Shown: one piece after another, positions 38,152 through 46,738 of the stretch | Layout of the letters: each line of letters opens with the position of its first letter | Position numbering within the stretch: position 1 is the stretch's first letter | Source: Arthrobacter sp. NicSoilB8 | Lineage (GTDB): Bacteria > Actinomycetota > Actinomycetes > Actinomycetales > Micrococcaceae | Direction of reading: 5' to 3' | Assembly: GCF_019977355.1 (NCBI RefSeq) | Contig: NZ_AP024656.1 | Span: forward strand, 124,001-188,000 | DNA: 64,000 bases | Position numbers and translations under genes: made by a program | The notes under the pieces: model-generated | What the model was told of the DNA's origin: nothing | What the model saw: the letters and a program-made list of their open reading frames with translations, nothing else | Database searches by the model: none

Positions 38152-38590
38152 TCATGCGGCTTCGCCGACATAGCCGTTGGCGGCGAGTATTTCGCGGACC
38201 ATAGACACCACTTTGCTCCCGTAGAGTTCGATGGCTTTAAGGCGTGCGCTGATCGACTGGGCTCCGGAGGTGAAGATGAGATCGAAGCGGCCAACGTCCA
38301 GCGATCGCACGGCCAGCGCAATCCTCCTCGCGACGGTCTCGAGCCGTTCTGGGTTTCGGCCTCGCGGCGGCCGGGCGGCCGGCCGCGGAGGGTCCGATGC
38401 GGTCCCTGTCCACCTTGTGTGGCCAGAAAACCTCTTTGGCTTCGTGGTCAGTGTCGGCAATAAAGCCGGGGGAGTGCATGCCTACCGGTCATGCCGTCGT
38501 GTTGAAGTCTGCGGCGGCCCGCTTGTAGAAGTCTATGAAGGGCAGGAACCATTCCGGCTGTCCGCCAATGATGGCGAGCATCAGGAACCA
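38152..38590 (-). pseudogene. luciferase-like oxidoreductase, decayed second copy (C-terminal half)
   Basis: The minus strand reads MLAIIGGQPEWFLPFIDFYK, RAAADFNTTA, a TGA, then PVGMHSPGFIADTDHEAKEV and FWPHKVDRDRIG. After a frame change come ARRIALAVRSLDVGRFDLIF, SARLKAIELYGSKVVSMVRE and the stop at 38152. Each piece lines up with the intact protein at 36190-37245 in order. The N-terminal half is missing. It is a relic of a paralogous or duplicated gene. Confidence 0.75.
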
Positions 38591-38917
38591 ACATGCCGCC
38601 ACCGGTCATTTCTAAGTTGCCGTTGACAGCTAACGCAATGTTGCCCTCAAAAAGCCCGTTTCAAGCTAACTCAATTGGTCGTCGGTCATCACTGGGGTAC
38701 CGAATCTGTTCATGGTTTCCTGGCCTACCCATAAATGCTGGTCGCCCGCTACCGCGATAGCGGGTGTGAGGGATGTAAGACAAGTCCTCCCGCCGCCGCA
38801 CCACAACCCCAACCGGACGCACCGAAAGCTCATCAAGCGCAGTGTTGCCCTGAAACCTCTTATAGCGGGAGAACGGTTCGTAATCGCGTGAGTGGTCCAG
38901 ACTGAGACTTTGTCTGC
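38591..38917. other. 327-bp stretch without a recognisable gene
   Basis: No gene seen. Two related strings, AACGCAATGTTGCCCTCAAA (near 38633) and AAGCGCAGTGTTGCCCTGAA (near 38835), occur in the same orientation and may be remains of mobile-element ends; this is not proven. Confidence 0.3.
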
Positions 38918-39754
38918 TCAGAATGGACCCTCGCGCAGCGGAACACAGCGCTCGACGTAGATCACCTGCGCCTCATGGGACGTGTCATTTCGCCAGTTCC
39001 ACACCACGTGGGGTTCGAGGATGATGGAATCGCCGACACACAAAGTTCTGCTTTCGTCGCCGACCACGATCACCAGTTCACCCCTCAGGATGAATATCCA
39101 CAGCTCATCGGGTCTGGTGTAACTACCTCCGCTGCTTCCGCCCGATGGAACGATGAGCAGCGCCGGTTCCAGACCATGACCGGGTTTTGCCAGCTCCTCC
39201 CAGCGCACGCCTCCGGCCATCGTGGTGGTCGTCCGTTCATCCGCGCGAGTCAGCCGGTCATGCGTCGTAGACGGCGGCACGAACGCGGAGATCCCGAACC
39301 CGAGGGCGTCCGCGATCACCGAGAGCAGCTGCGGAGTTACTGAATCATGCCCCAGCTCCAGACTCGACAAGGCAGAACGCGAAATACCTGCACGGCGTGC
39401 AGTTTCGTCGAGAGTAAGTCCTCGGGCTTTCCTGGCGGCCCTGATACGTGCACCGTAAGAGTGGCTGGCGGGTAACGTGGCCTCCCCGTCTAGCGCTTGA
39501 CCAGAGGCTCCTGCACCGGCGAGTGCGCTCTTGATCGCTGCCGGGTTCCAACCCTGCTTACGCCGTAGCGATGCGATCCAGGACGCCCGGTCCACTTGAT
39601 CTCGCGAGAACACTCGCTGCCCACCGAGCGTTCGCTCCGGGCTGATCAACCCTTGTTTCTCCCACAATCTGAGCGTCTGCACGCTCACGCCTATGTTTGC
39701 AGCCAGCTCTCCCACACGCATCTGATGCTGACCTTCGGGATGCTTAGACATCAT
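38918..39754 (-). CDS. regulator with MerR-type HTH, XRE-type HTH and cupin domain
   Basis: 278 residues with three modules. Residues ~12-75 are a MerR winged helix (MRVGELAANIGVSVQTLRLW, then EKQGLISPER and GGQRVFSRDQVDR). Residues ~98-160 are an XRE helix-turn-helix (RIRAARKARGLTLDETARRA, then GISRSALSSLELGHDSVTP). Residues ~200-275 are a cupin (TRPDELWIFILRGELVIVVG, then DSIILEPHVVWNWRNDTSH). XRE-cupin regulators are common; an added MerR domain is not. The start is uncertain: ATGs at 39754 and 39751 lack a ribosome site, and one at 39721 has GAAGG 10 nt before it. It is divergent from the deacetylase-DUF1989-permease operon and probably controls it by binding a small ligand in the cupin. 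Confidence 0.88.
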   Translation of the reverse strand: MMSKHPEGQHQMRVGELAANIGVSVQTLRLWEKQGLISPERTLGGQRVFSRDQVDRASWIASLRRKQGWNPAAIKSALAGAGASGQALDGEATLPASHSYGARIRAARKARGLTLDETARRAGISRSALSSLELGHDSVTPQLLSVIADALGFGISAFVPPSTTHDRLTRADERTTTTMAGGVRWEELAKPGHGLEPALLIVPSGGSSGGSYTRPDELWIFILRGELVIVVGDESRTLCVGDSIILEPHVVWNWRNDTSHEAQVIYVERCVPLREGPF

Positions 39755-39928
39755 GAGGACTTTACCATCCCTCAGAACGCAGACGCCGTTCCACTGCGGC
39801 GCTCAGCTGGGTTCTTCTCCGTTCTCTAGTTCTTCAAGCGAAGTATTCAATTGTCAAACCTACTGGAGCAATGTAGTGTTTCACTCAAATTTAGCTACCG
39901 GAATCATGTAGCTTACGAAAGGGCGATG

Positions 39929-40804
39929 ATGACCTTCGAGATGATTAGCAACCCCGTTCCCTGGCCCGCTGGATCCCGTGGCGCAGCCTCCGTCAGCTTT
40001 GACGTAGATCTCGACAGCATGTTGGAACTTGAACACGGCGAGCACGCGAGACAGCGGATGGCGGGTCGCTCCTGGCTTCGATATGACGAGGTCGCTGTTC
40101 CTCGCCTCCTGCGTCTTTACCGCGAGCTGGGGATCAAGCAGACGTTCTTCTTTCCCGGTTGGTGTATCGAGAACTATGCGTACCTTGTCGAAGCTTGTGT
40201 CGAAGGAGGACACGAGATCGCTCTACATGGGTATCAACATGAGGTGATCAATCGCCTAGCACCCGGGGAAGAGGAACGTCTTCTAGATCGAACAATCGCA
40301 GCGGCAGAAGCGCTGTTGGCCGGCGTGATCCCGACCGGGTGGCGTTCCCCTCTGTACAGCCTCTCCCAGGACACGCCCCGTCTCCTAGTTGAACGGGGAT
40401 TCACCTATGACGCATCTCTAATGGGAGACGACGTTCCATACATCCTGCGTTCCAGCGCTGGCGATCTTCTAGAACTTCCGTCGGAGTGGGCGAACGATGA
40501 CTGGTCGCACTATGCAGTCGCACCGGATCTTGACTACGCCACACAGGTGCGTTCACCTTCGGAGGCTGCGGGTGTGTATCGCGCCGAACTTGAATCGGCT
40601 CGCCGCCATGGAGCTCTATGGATCGCTGTATGGCATCCGAACGTCTCCGGTCGGATGGCTCGCTTCGAGGTTGTTGCAGACATCCTCACGGAATTAGCTC
40701 AGGGGCCGATGTGGCTGGCACCTCTCGGGACGATTGCTGGCTACGTCAACGATCGCATCGCCGACGGAAGCTTCAACCCGCGCGTTGATCTCCTGAGGAC
40801 CTGA
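39929..40804 (+). CDS. polysaccharide deacetylase-family hydrolase (PuuE-like, possible cyclic-ureide hydrolase)
   Basis: 291 residues of the NodB-like (CE4) fold. GAASVSFDVDLDSMLELEHG (motif 1, Asp ~20-24), FFFPGWCIENYAYLVEACVE, GGHEIALHGYQHEVINRLAP (HxxxH-type metal motif, ~90-105), PTGWRSPLYSLSQDTPRLLV (motif 3) and WIAVWHPNVSGR (motif 5) are visible. Alongside PuuE-type allantoinases this branch also acts on cyclic amides rather than chitin. The ATG at 39929 has GAAAGG 6 nt upstream; reading from 39851 adds an unlikely leader. First gene of the operon ending with the interrupted M20 gene, where a ring-opening hydrolase would be expected. Metal ligands are conserved; substrate is inference. 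Confidence 0.8.
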   Translation: MTFEMISNPVPWPAGSRGAASVSFDVDLDSMLELEHGEHARQRMAGRSWLRYDEVAVPRLLRLYRELGIKQTFFFPGWCIENYAYLVEACVEGGHEIALHGYQHEVINRLAPGEEERLLDRTIAAAEALLAGVIPTGWRSPLYSLSQDTPRLLVERGFTYDASLMGDDVPYILRSSAGDLLELPSEWANDDWSHYAVAPDLDYATQVRSPSEAAGVYRAELESARRHGALWIAVWHPNVSGRMARFEVVADILTELAQGPMWLAPLGTIAGYVNDRIADGSFNPRVDLLRT

Positions 40805-40859
40805 ATAACTCGGGTCTAAGAACACTGCAGAATACAACAGAGTCGAAGGAATACACACT

Positions 40860-41480
40860 ATGGACAACCTCGTCATCCCCATCCCCGCGCGTGAAGGCTG
40901 GAGCGCTAGCCTCAAATGCGGGGACACTATCCGTCTCATCGATGTTGAAGGCGGACAAGCCGCGGACCTGTGGGCCTATAACCCCGCTGACCATACAGAG
41001 TTTCTCAGCGCTCAGCACTCACGGGTTCACATGGGCCAGGCCTATCCCGTCGAGGGATGGACGTTCGTCACCAATCAGCGACGTCCTATTCTGGAATTTA
41101 CACGAGACGACTCGCCGGGACGCCATGATTGCCTCGCTGCTGCGTGCGACCGCTTCCGGTATCAGATCCTCGGAGCCGACTCCGGGCATGCATCGTGCGA
41201 AGACACCCTCATCAGGGAAGCTGCAACGCATGACATTCACGTGTCCCGCGCGCCTCAGCCGTTCAACGTCTTCGCGAACTTTCGCGTTGAACCGGATGGA
41301 ACCTTCAACCTCGACGAATGCCTTACGAAGGCCGGTGACAGTGCCACCTTCACACTCCTCGCCGACGCCGTGGTCGTGATTTCCGCATGCCCACAGGACA
41401 TCGTCGGATTCCAACCGGGTGGCCCAACAAGCATGGCCGTCGAGATCTCATCCCGGCGGGCAGGAGACGACGGTGAATAG
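40860..41480 (+). CDS. DUF1989 (urea carboxylase-associated) family protein
   Basis: 206 residues of DUF1989: GWSASLKCGDTIRLIDVEGG (residues ~13-32), QAADLWAYNPADHTEFLSAQ (~33-52) and HSRVHMGQAYPVEGW. DDSPGRHDCLAAACDRFRYQ, CEDTLIREAATHDI, PQPFNVFANFRVEPDGTF and CPQDIVGFQPGGPTSMAVEI follow. Some DUF1989 pairs are carboxyguanidine deiminases in guanidine breakdown, and others sit beside urea carboxylase. Here a single DUF1989 gene lies between a deacetylase-family hydrolase and an NCS1 permease, without urea carboxylase or allophanate hydrolase nearby, so it may act on another ureido or guanidino compound. Its stop codon overlaps the start of the permease gene. Confidence 0.85.
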   Translation: MDNLVIPIPAREGWSASLKCGDTIRLIDVEGGQAADLWAYNPADHTEFLSAQHSRVHMGQAYPVEGWTFVTNQRRPILEFTRDDSPGRHDCLAAACDRFRYQILGADSGHASCEDTLIREAATHDIHVSRAPQPFNVFANFRVEPDGTFNLDECLTKAGDSATFTLLADAVVVISACPQDIVGFQPGGPTSMAVEISSRRAGDDGE

Positions 41481-42942
41481 AGCCCTAGAACGACCAAAGG
41501 CGATCACAATCGAGACCCACTCGATCGGATGGATTCCCACGAAGGATAGGCACGGCAAGGCATGGCATCAGGGACCACTCTGGTTCCTCGGCAACCTCGA
41601 ACTCTTCACAATAGCGATCGGCTTCATCGGGCCGGGGATGGGACTATCGCTTGGATGGTCGATCCTCGCAGGCGTCAGCGGCCTACTCTTCGGCACTGTT
41701 TTCATGGCGGCGCATGCCACACAGGGACCGGTCATTGGGCTTCCCCAGATGATCCAGACTCGAGCGCAACTCGGTTACCGAGGGGTTTCCATTACCTTGA
41801 TCGCCGCGATGCTCGGTCAGATCGGCGCGATCATCGCCGTACTCGTGTTGCTCTCACAAGGTCTCGCAGGAACCTTCGGCTGGGATCCGAAAATTGTCGC
41901 TTTTCTAGCTGCGATGACTGGTGCTATCCTCGCGATCTTCGGTCACAATCTAATTCACCGTGTCTTTCAGATCCTCCTCTACATCTCGACACCGTTTTAT
42001 ATCATTCTGACGGTCGCGATCCTCGCAGGAGGAATACCCGCTGCCGACTCCGCAGTGCCTGGAACATTCGTTCTCGCCGCATTCCTTACCCAGTTCGGAG
42101 CTGGAGCGGCGTGGACAATCTCTTATGCACCTTTCGTGTCAGACTATTCACGTTATCTGCCCAGCAACACAAAATCTGGCAAACTCATGTTCTGGGTAGC
42201 GCTGGGTGCAAGTGGCTCTGCTGTATGGCTCATGGCTGTCGGGTCGTGGCTGGCATCGATGCTGGGCGCCACGGATGCATTCGTTGGGGTGCAGCTCGCG
42301 GGCAACACCGTATTCCCTGGTCTGGGCAGCCTCCTGACATTACTTAGTGTTTTTGCGCTGATAGGTGTAATCGCTCTGAACATCTACAGTGGACACCTTT
42401 CACTACTCACCGCGATCGACTCAATTCGGTCAATAAAACCGAACCGCAAGACACGGGTGCTCGTCTGTGCCGTATTCGCGGCCGTAGTACTTCTGATCAG
42501 CTTGCTCATCACCCCAAGCGCAGTCGCCGTAGTTTCCATCATCCTGACAGTGATCCTGTACCTCCTGGTGCCATGGACTGCATTCAACCTGACGGACTAC
42601 TTCTTCGTGCGCAAAGGGCATTACAAGATCGCGGACCTATTAACGCCCAACGGGATTTACGGCTCGTGGAACTGGCGAGGTCTGTTTTCCTACGGACTTG
42701 GGCTCGCTGTTGAAGTTCCGTTCGTGGTCCTACCAGGACTATTCACTGGATTTTTTGCCGAAAATCTCGGGGGAGCGGACATCGCTTTTATATTCGGATT
42801 GCTGGTTTCGAGCCTCGCATATTGGCTCCTGCACCGCGGGAAGGACTACAACATCGGCAGGACGATCACGCCAGAAGATGAAGCCCGAGATTCAACACTG
42901 ATGTCAATATCAAATGAGGGTAGCGATGCAAACACCCGCTGA
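41473..42942 (+). CDS. NCS1-family cytosine/purine/hydantoin permease
   Basis: 489 residues with about 12 membrane spans, as in nucleobase:cation symporter-1 proteins such as the hydantoin transporter Mhp1 and cytosine permease CodB. Visible features are the N-terminal ETHSIGWIPTKDRHG before TM1, LWFLGNLELFTIAIGFIGPG (residues ~37-56), GPVIGLPQMIQTRAQLGYRG (~97-116), the SYAPFVSDYSRYLP loop with the family Asp-Tyr-Ser-Arg (~220) and PWTAFNLTDYFFVRKG (~375). The GTG at 41473 has AGGAG 6 nt upstream and overlaps the DUF1989 stop by 8 bp; a reading from 41419 is less likely. It presumably imports the substrate of the operon. Which ring compound is carried is not known. Confidence 0.87.
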   Translation: MNRALERPKAITIETHSIGWIPTKDRHGKAWHQGPLWFLGNLELFTIAIGFIGPGMGLSLGWSILAGVSGLLFGTVFMAAHATQGPVIGLPQMIQTRAQLGYRGVSITLIAAMLGQIGAIIAVLVLLSQGLAGTFGWDPKIVAFLAAMTGAILAIFGHNLIHRVFQILLYISTPFYIILTVAILAGGIPAADSAVPGTFVLAAFLTQFGAGAAWTISYAPFVSDYSRYLPSNTKSGKLMFWVALGASGSAVWLMAVGSWLASMLGATDAFVGVQLAGNTVFPGLGSLLTLLSVFALIGVIALNIYSGHLSLLTAIDSIRSIKPNRKTRVLVCAVFAAVVLLISLLITPSAVAVVSIILTVILYLLVPWTAFNLTDYFFVRKGHYKIADLLTPNGIYGSWNWRGLFSYGLGLAVEVPFVVLPGLFTGFFAENLGGADIAFIFGLLVSSLAYWLLHRGKDYNIGRTITPEDEARDSTLMSISNEGSDANTR

Positions 42943-43115
42943 TAAATTAACGCCTCGAACTGAACGGCTTCAGGACGATCTCACCGAGCTCTCAAACTAT
43001 AGAGACTCCACGATGGCGGGTTGGACGAGGACAGTGTTCTCAGAGTATGGGACTGCCCCCGGTTTTGTTGACTCCTGACTTGTGAGGATTCAGTCCTTGC
43101 AGCAAGGATGTTCAC

Positions 43116-43400
43116 ATGCCCAAGCCTTTCCCCGCTGAGTTCCGCCGTGACGTGGTCGCCGTGGCACGCAAGCACGAAGCCCCGATCTCACAGATCGCTA
43201 AAGACTTCGGGATTTCCGAAGCGACCCTGCACAACTGGCTCAAGAAAGCCGACGTCGAGGACGGCGTCCGCCCCGGAGTGACGGAGAAGGAAGCGGCAGA
43301 ACTCAGGGATGCCAGGAAGCGGATCCGGCTGCTGGAGCAGGAGAACGAGATTCTGCGCCGGGCAGCGGCCTTCTTCGCCCGGGAGCTGCCCCCAAAATGA
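43116..43400 (+). CDS. IS3-family transposase OrfA
   Basis: 94 residues: a helix-turn-helix (FRRDVVAVARKHEAPISQIA, then KDFGISEATLHNWLKKADVE) and a leucine-zipper-like helix (ARKRIRLLEQENEILRRAAA). It recognises the IS ends. It ends ...ELPPK with a TGA overlapping the ATG of orfB by 4 bp (ATGA) in the -1 register; the CCCCCAAAATGA stretch could allow frameshifting to an OrfAB fusion. Confidence 0.93.
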   Translation: MPKPFPAEFRRDVVAVARKHEAPISQIAKDFGISEATLHNWLKKADVEDGVRPGVTEKEAAELRDARKRIRLLEQENEILRRAAAFFARELPPK

Positions 43401-44260
43401 AGTTTCCGCTGGTCCTTGACCTTGCCGCGGACGGAATTCCCGTCGCGGTGGCCTGCCGGGTGCTGGGTTTCTCCAAACAGGCCTTCTACGAATGGAAGAG
43501 AAGTCCCGTCTCCGAGCGCGACTGGTCAGATGCCCACCTGATCAACGCGGCGGTGGACGTCCACCGGGACGATCCGGGGTTCGGGTACCGGTTTATCGCC
43601 GACGAGCTCGAAGACCAGGGTTTCAGCGCCGGAGAGAACCGGGTCGCACGGCTGTGCAGCAGCCAGCGGATCTGGTCTGTCTTCGCCAAGAAGCGCGGCC
43701 TGACCCGCAAGGCCGGCCCGCCCGTGCACGATGACCACGTCCGGCGGGACTTCACAGCAACGGCACCGGATCGGCTGTGGCTCACGGACATCACCGAGCA
43801 CCGGACCGACGAGGGCAAGCTCTACCTGTGCGCCATCAAAGACGTCTACTCCAACCGGATCGTGGGTTACTCCATCGATTCCCGGATGAAGGCGTCCCTG
43901 GCAGTCTCGGCCCTGCACAACGCAATAGCGCTCCGGGAGCCGGAGGGAACCGTGATCCATAGTGACCGCGGCTCCCAATTCCGCTCAAACGCCTTCGTGC
44001 GGACGTTGAAGGGCAACCGGCTCACAGGATCGATGGGACGGGTCGGCGCGTGCGCCGATAACGCCGCCATGGAATCCTTCTTCTCGCTCCTGCAGAAGAA
44101 CGTGCTGGACAGCCAGCGATGGTCCACAAGGGCGGACCTGCGCCTGGCCATCGTGACGTGGATCGAGAAAACGTACCACCGGAAACGCCGCCAGCGGCGC
44201 CTCGGACGGCTAACACCGGTCGAGTTTGAGACAATCAATAGCGGCCTCAAAGCCGCCTAG
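43397..44260 (+). CDS. IS3-family transposase OrfB (DDE integrase domain)
   Basis: 287 residues with the rve/DDE domain. The catalytic triad is visible: LWLTDITEH (Asp ~131), GTVIHSDRGSQFRSN (Asp ~190) and DNAAMESFFSLLQKNVLD (Glu ~226), with the usual D-E spacing of about 35. The C-terminal RLGRLTPVEFETI is typical. It overlaps orfA by 4 bp and has no internal stop, so the element is probably able to transpose. Confidence 0.94.
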   Translation: MKFPLVLDLAADGIPVAVACRVLGFSKQAFYEWKRSPVSERDWSDAHLINAAVDVHRDDPGFGYRFIADELEDQGFSAGENRVARLCSSQRIWSVFAKKRGLTRKAGPPVHDDHVRRDFTATAPDRLWLTDITEHRTDEGKLYLCAIKDVYSNRIVGYSIDSRMKASLAVSALHNAIALREPEGTVIHSDRGSQFRSNAFVRTLKGNRLTGSMGRVGACADNAAMESFFSLLQKNVLDSQRWSTRADLRLAIVTWIEKTYHRKRRQRRLGRLTPVEFETINSGLKAA

Positions 44261-45489
44261 CGACACCAAACCCCGAGAGTCAACGAATTCCGGGGCAGTC
44301 CCTATTACCGTGCGTCGCGTGAGTGGGTTGCATCGCGGATGACGGCTGCAGGACTGCAGGTACACCTGGATCAAGCTGGAAACCTCATCGGAGTGAGACA
44401 CGGACGCACGCCCGCGGCGCCGGCAATTAGGACCGGCTCGCACACGGACACCGTAATTCACGGCGGCCGCTTCGACGGTGCGGTCGGCGTGGTTGGTGGC
44501 CTTGAAGTAGCCCGCCTACTTGCCGAAAACGACATCGAGCTCGATCACGACTTCATCGTCGTCGACTTCTTCGGTGAGGAGACAAACGCGTTCGGATTGA
44601 GTTGCTTAGGAAGCAGGGCGCTGGTCGGTTCATTGACAACCCAGCATCTTGATCGGGTTGATGACGACGGGATGACGCTCGGGAGTCGCTATGAAGGTTT
44701 CGGGTTGGACCCGTCATATGTTCTTAGGGCTGGAGAGGCCTTCGCGAAGAAGCGGTTGCACCGATATGTTGAGCTCCACGTCGAGCAGGGACCGGTGCTA
44801 CAGGAACGCGGGACGAGTATTGGAGTGGTCACTGCAATCGCTGGAATACAACGACTGGTTGCCGACTTTATAGGACGGCCCGATCACGCAGGATCCACGC
44901 CGATGGAAGATCGACGTGATGCAATCGCTGCCGCAGCATCGGCAGTACTCGCGATCCGGCAGGAAGGATGCTCCGCACCCCGTCATGGAGTTTCAACGAC
45001 TTCGAAGATCGTCACAGAACCAGGCTCACCCAATGTTGTTTCAAGTGAAGCTCGACTTTGGGCAGAGATCCGTAGTGTCGATGCACCTTGGCTTGCTTCC
45101 GCACCAGGCAGGTTAACAGACGAAATTCAAGCGAAGGCTCACAGCTTCGGCGTCGAGGTAGACCTCACCTGGTGGCTCGACAATCCGACAGTTCCTGCCC
45201 ATGAGGCAGTCCAGGAAACCATCGTCACCGCAGTTGACGCACTCGGCATTGAATGGCAGCCAATTCCAAGCGGTGCTGTTCACGACGCCGCACATATCGC
45301 CCAACTCGCTCCAATGGGCATGATCTTCGTGCCATCCCTCGATGGCCGCAGCCATTGCCCCGAGGAATGGACCGCTCCGCAAGATATCGTCACCGGTGTA
45401 CACGCACTCGCGGCGACAATCCTCGAATTGGATCACAGTTAATGTCACGCTACTGCGGCACGCGTCTACAGCGTAGACATACTAGACCT

Positions 45490-45833
45490 CGCCAATTACT
45501 AGCTGTTGACAGGAACTCGGACCCGAACAATTCTGAATGAAGCAAGAGAGCACGGTATCGACCTAAGGGTAGTGGTTGAAACTCCACACCGCGAAGCCGT
45601 TGTGCCTCTAGTTCTAGAGGGTGTCGGGAGCGCTTTCGTGACCAGCTTCGTGGCCCGGGAAACAGAAGCGCGGAGCGGTCGCATCCGCGCTCGAGCCCCG
45701 GATCAGCTACGACGTTTAGCTAATTCACCGCTCAAGACCACTCACACGAGCTGCTGCCGCGTTTGTAAACCATGCACTTCCGCTCAGCACTACAACGGCA
45801 CATGCTTTTGATCCCGCTTCCGGTACCGCTTAG
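45490..45833 (+). pseudogene. LysR-type regulator, C-terminal remnant
   Basis: After a TAG the frame gives LLTGTRTRTILNEAREHGID, LRVVVETPHREAVVPLVLEG, VGSAFVTSFVARETEARSG, then after a shift RPLTRAAAAFVNHALPLS to a TAG at 45831. That is the effector domain end of a LysR protein. The N-terminal HTH and first half are missing. The fragment follows the interrupted M20 gene on the same strand. Downstream to 45994 nothing recognisable. Confidence 0.7.
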
Positions 45834-45994
45834 AAAACGGACATATCGAAGAGTTCCCCTGTCTGGCTACTCAGCGGGAGCCGCAGTAGGCCTGCATGCA
45901 ACCACCGAAGGGAGTGCAGTTCACGTTAGCGGTCCTCCTTTTGCGGGAGTCTTAGCGTTCGAGTCTTCCGCGTTCCAGTGGCCTGCCTCTGCGG

Positions 45995-46190
45995 CTCTGC
46001 GTGGCCATCCTTGACGTTTGGCCAACGATGGATTCTGAGCAACAGCTGCCGACGGGCGGGTGTCCTGGTGCTTATCGGCCAGGAGTCGAGAGTTTCCAGC
46101 TTCGCGGCCTCCCGAGCAGCTTCCTAGGGAGCTCCTGTGCCTGCAGGAGCACAGCGGCGACCGCGCCGCCCCCTTGCTCCTGCTAATCCC
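45995..46190 (-). pseudogene. fragment of a relaxase-linked gene (relative of 55398-56156)
   Basis: The minus strand contains REAGNSRLLADKHQDTRPSA and AVAQNPSLAKRQG, matching REAVNSRLLADKHQGAPATA and AVAQRPSLAKTSK at the end of the intact gene at 55398-56156, in the same order. DNA similarity is also clear. The rest of that gene is absent. It shows that mobilization DNA once extended here or was duplicated. Confidence 0.65.
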
Positions 46191-46738
46191 GACCGCTCCC
46201 CCACCCATCAGGATCGCCACGACGTCGGAGCCGGTGTTGCAGTGGGTTATGAGTCCTCTGCGCCCACGCCGGCGTGGCTGCTGAAGACTATGAGGCTTTG
46301 CTGGCCTCAATTCCGTTCTGTTTCGCATGGATATCCTGGTCCTAGATCCACACGATTGTCATGCGGCAGAAAGGCGCGACTTGTCAGGTCTCCCCTCCAG
46401 CATTGCCGCATCCCTTCACCGGGCCGCGGGCGGCGTGGCCTAGGCCATCAGCTGGCACTCCGATGGCCTCAGTCACTACCGGAGTCTGTTAGTCATTTCC
46501 TGCAGGCCGATAGCGAGTTTAGGTCAATCTGGCGCCTAAAGGGACCGGCAGTCGGGGCCGTTCGTAACGAATCTCGCAATGCTTCCGACTCGAAAGTAGC
46601 AGTATCGCGAGGGTGTCCCCACCTTGTTTGGATGGCGCAGGAGAGCCTGAGGCATAGTCTGCCCACACTCCTGACCTAGTGCGTCCACTTTGTGAGATGG
46701 CATCTCAAGATGTGAAATTTAGTTTTAGACTCCATCTC
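46191..46738. other. 548-bp stretch without a recognisable gene
   Basis: No gene, RNA or repeat recognised. Just before the sulfurtransferase start, GAGATGGCATCTC (46692-46704) forms a small palindrome and CATCTCATGAG follows at the start codon. Confidence 0.3.

Larger units (their letters stand above)
43049..44302 (+). mobile_element. IS3-family insertion sequence, 1,254 bp, with 3-bp target duplication
   Basis: Left end GGGACTGCCCCCGGTTTTGT and right end (reverse complement) GGGACTGCCCCGGAATTCGT are imperfect inverted repeats ending alike in TGACTC further in. TAT at 43046-43048 and 44303-44305 is the direct target duplication. It holds the two overlapping transposase frames orfA and orfB. 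The intact ends and clean duplication suggest a recent insertion. Confidence 0.93.
42926..45442 (+). pseudogene. M20-family amidohydrolase gene interrupted by an IS3 element
   Basis: The 5' part (42926-43048, 41 codons) starts at an ATG overlapping the permease gene and reads MQTPADKLTPRTERLQDDLT to ...TVFSEY. The 3' part resumes at 44306 with YRASREWVASRMTAAGLQ and continues to a TAA at 45442. Joined at the TAT duplication they form one frame of 419 residues. Metal motifs: GSHTDTVIHGGRFDGAVGV (His/Asp), VVDFFGEETNAFG (Glu pair), YVELHVEQGPVLQE (His) and GRSHCPEEW. The family includes N-carbamoyl amino acid hydrolases and allantoate amidohydrolases. Reading from an internal start in the 3' part would give a protein lacking the N-terminus. 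Excision of the element would restore the gene. Confidence 0.9.
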
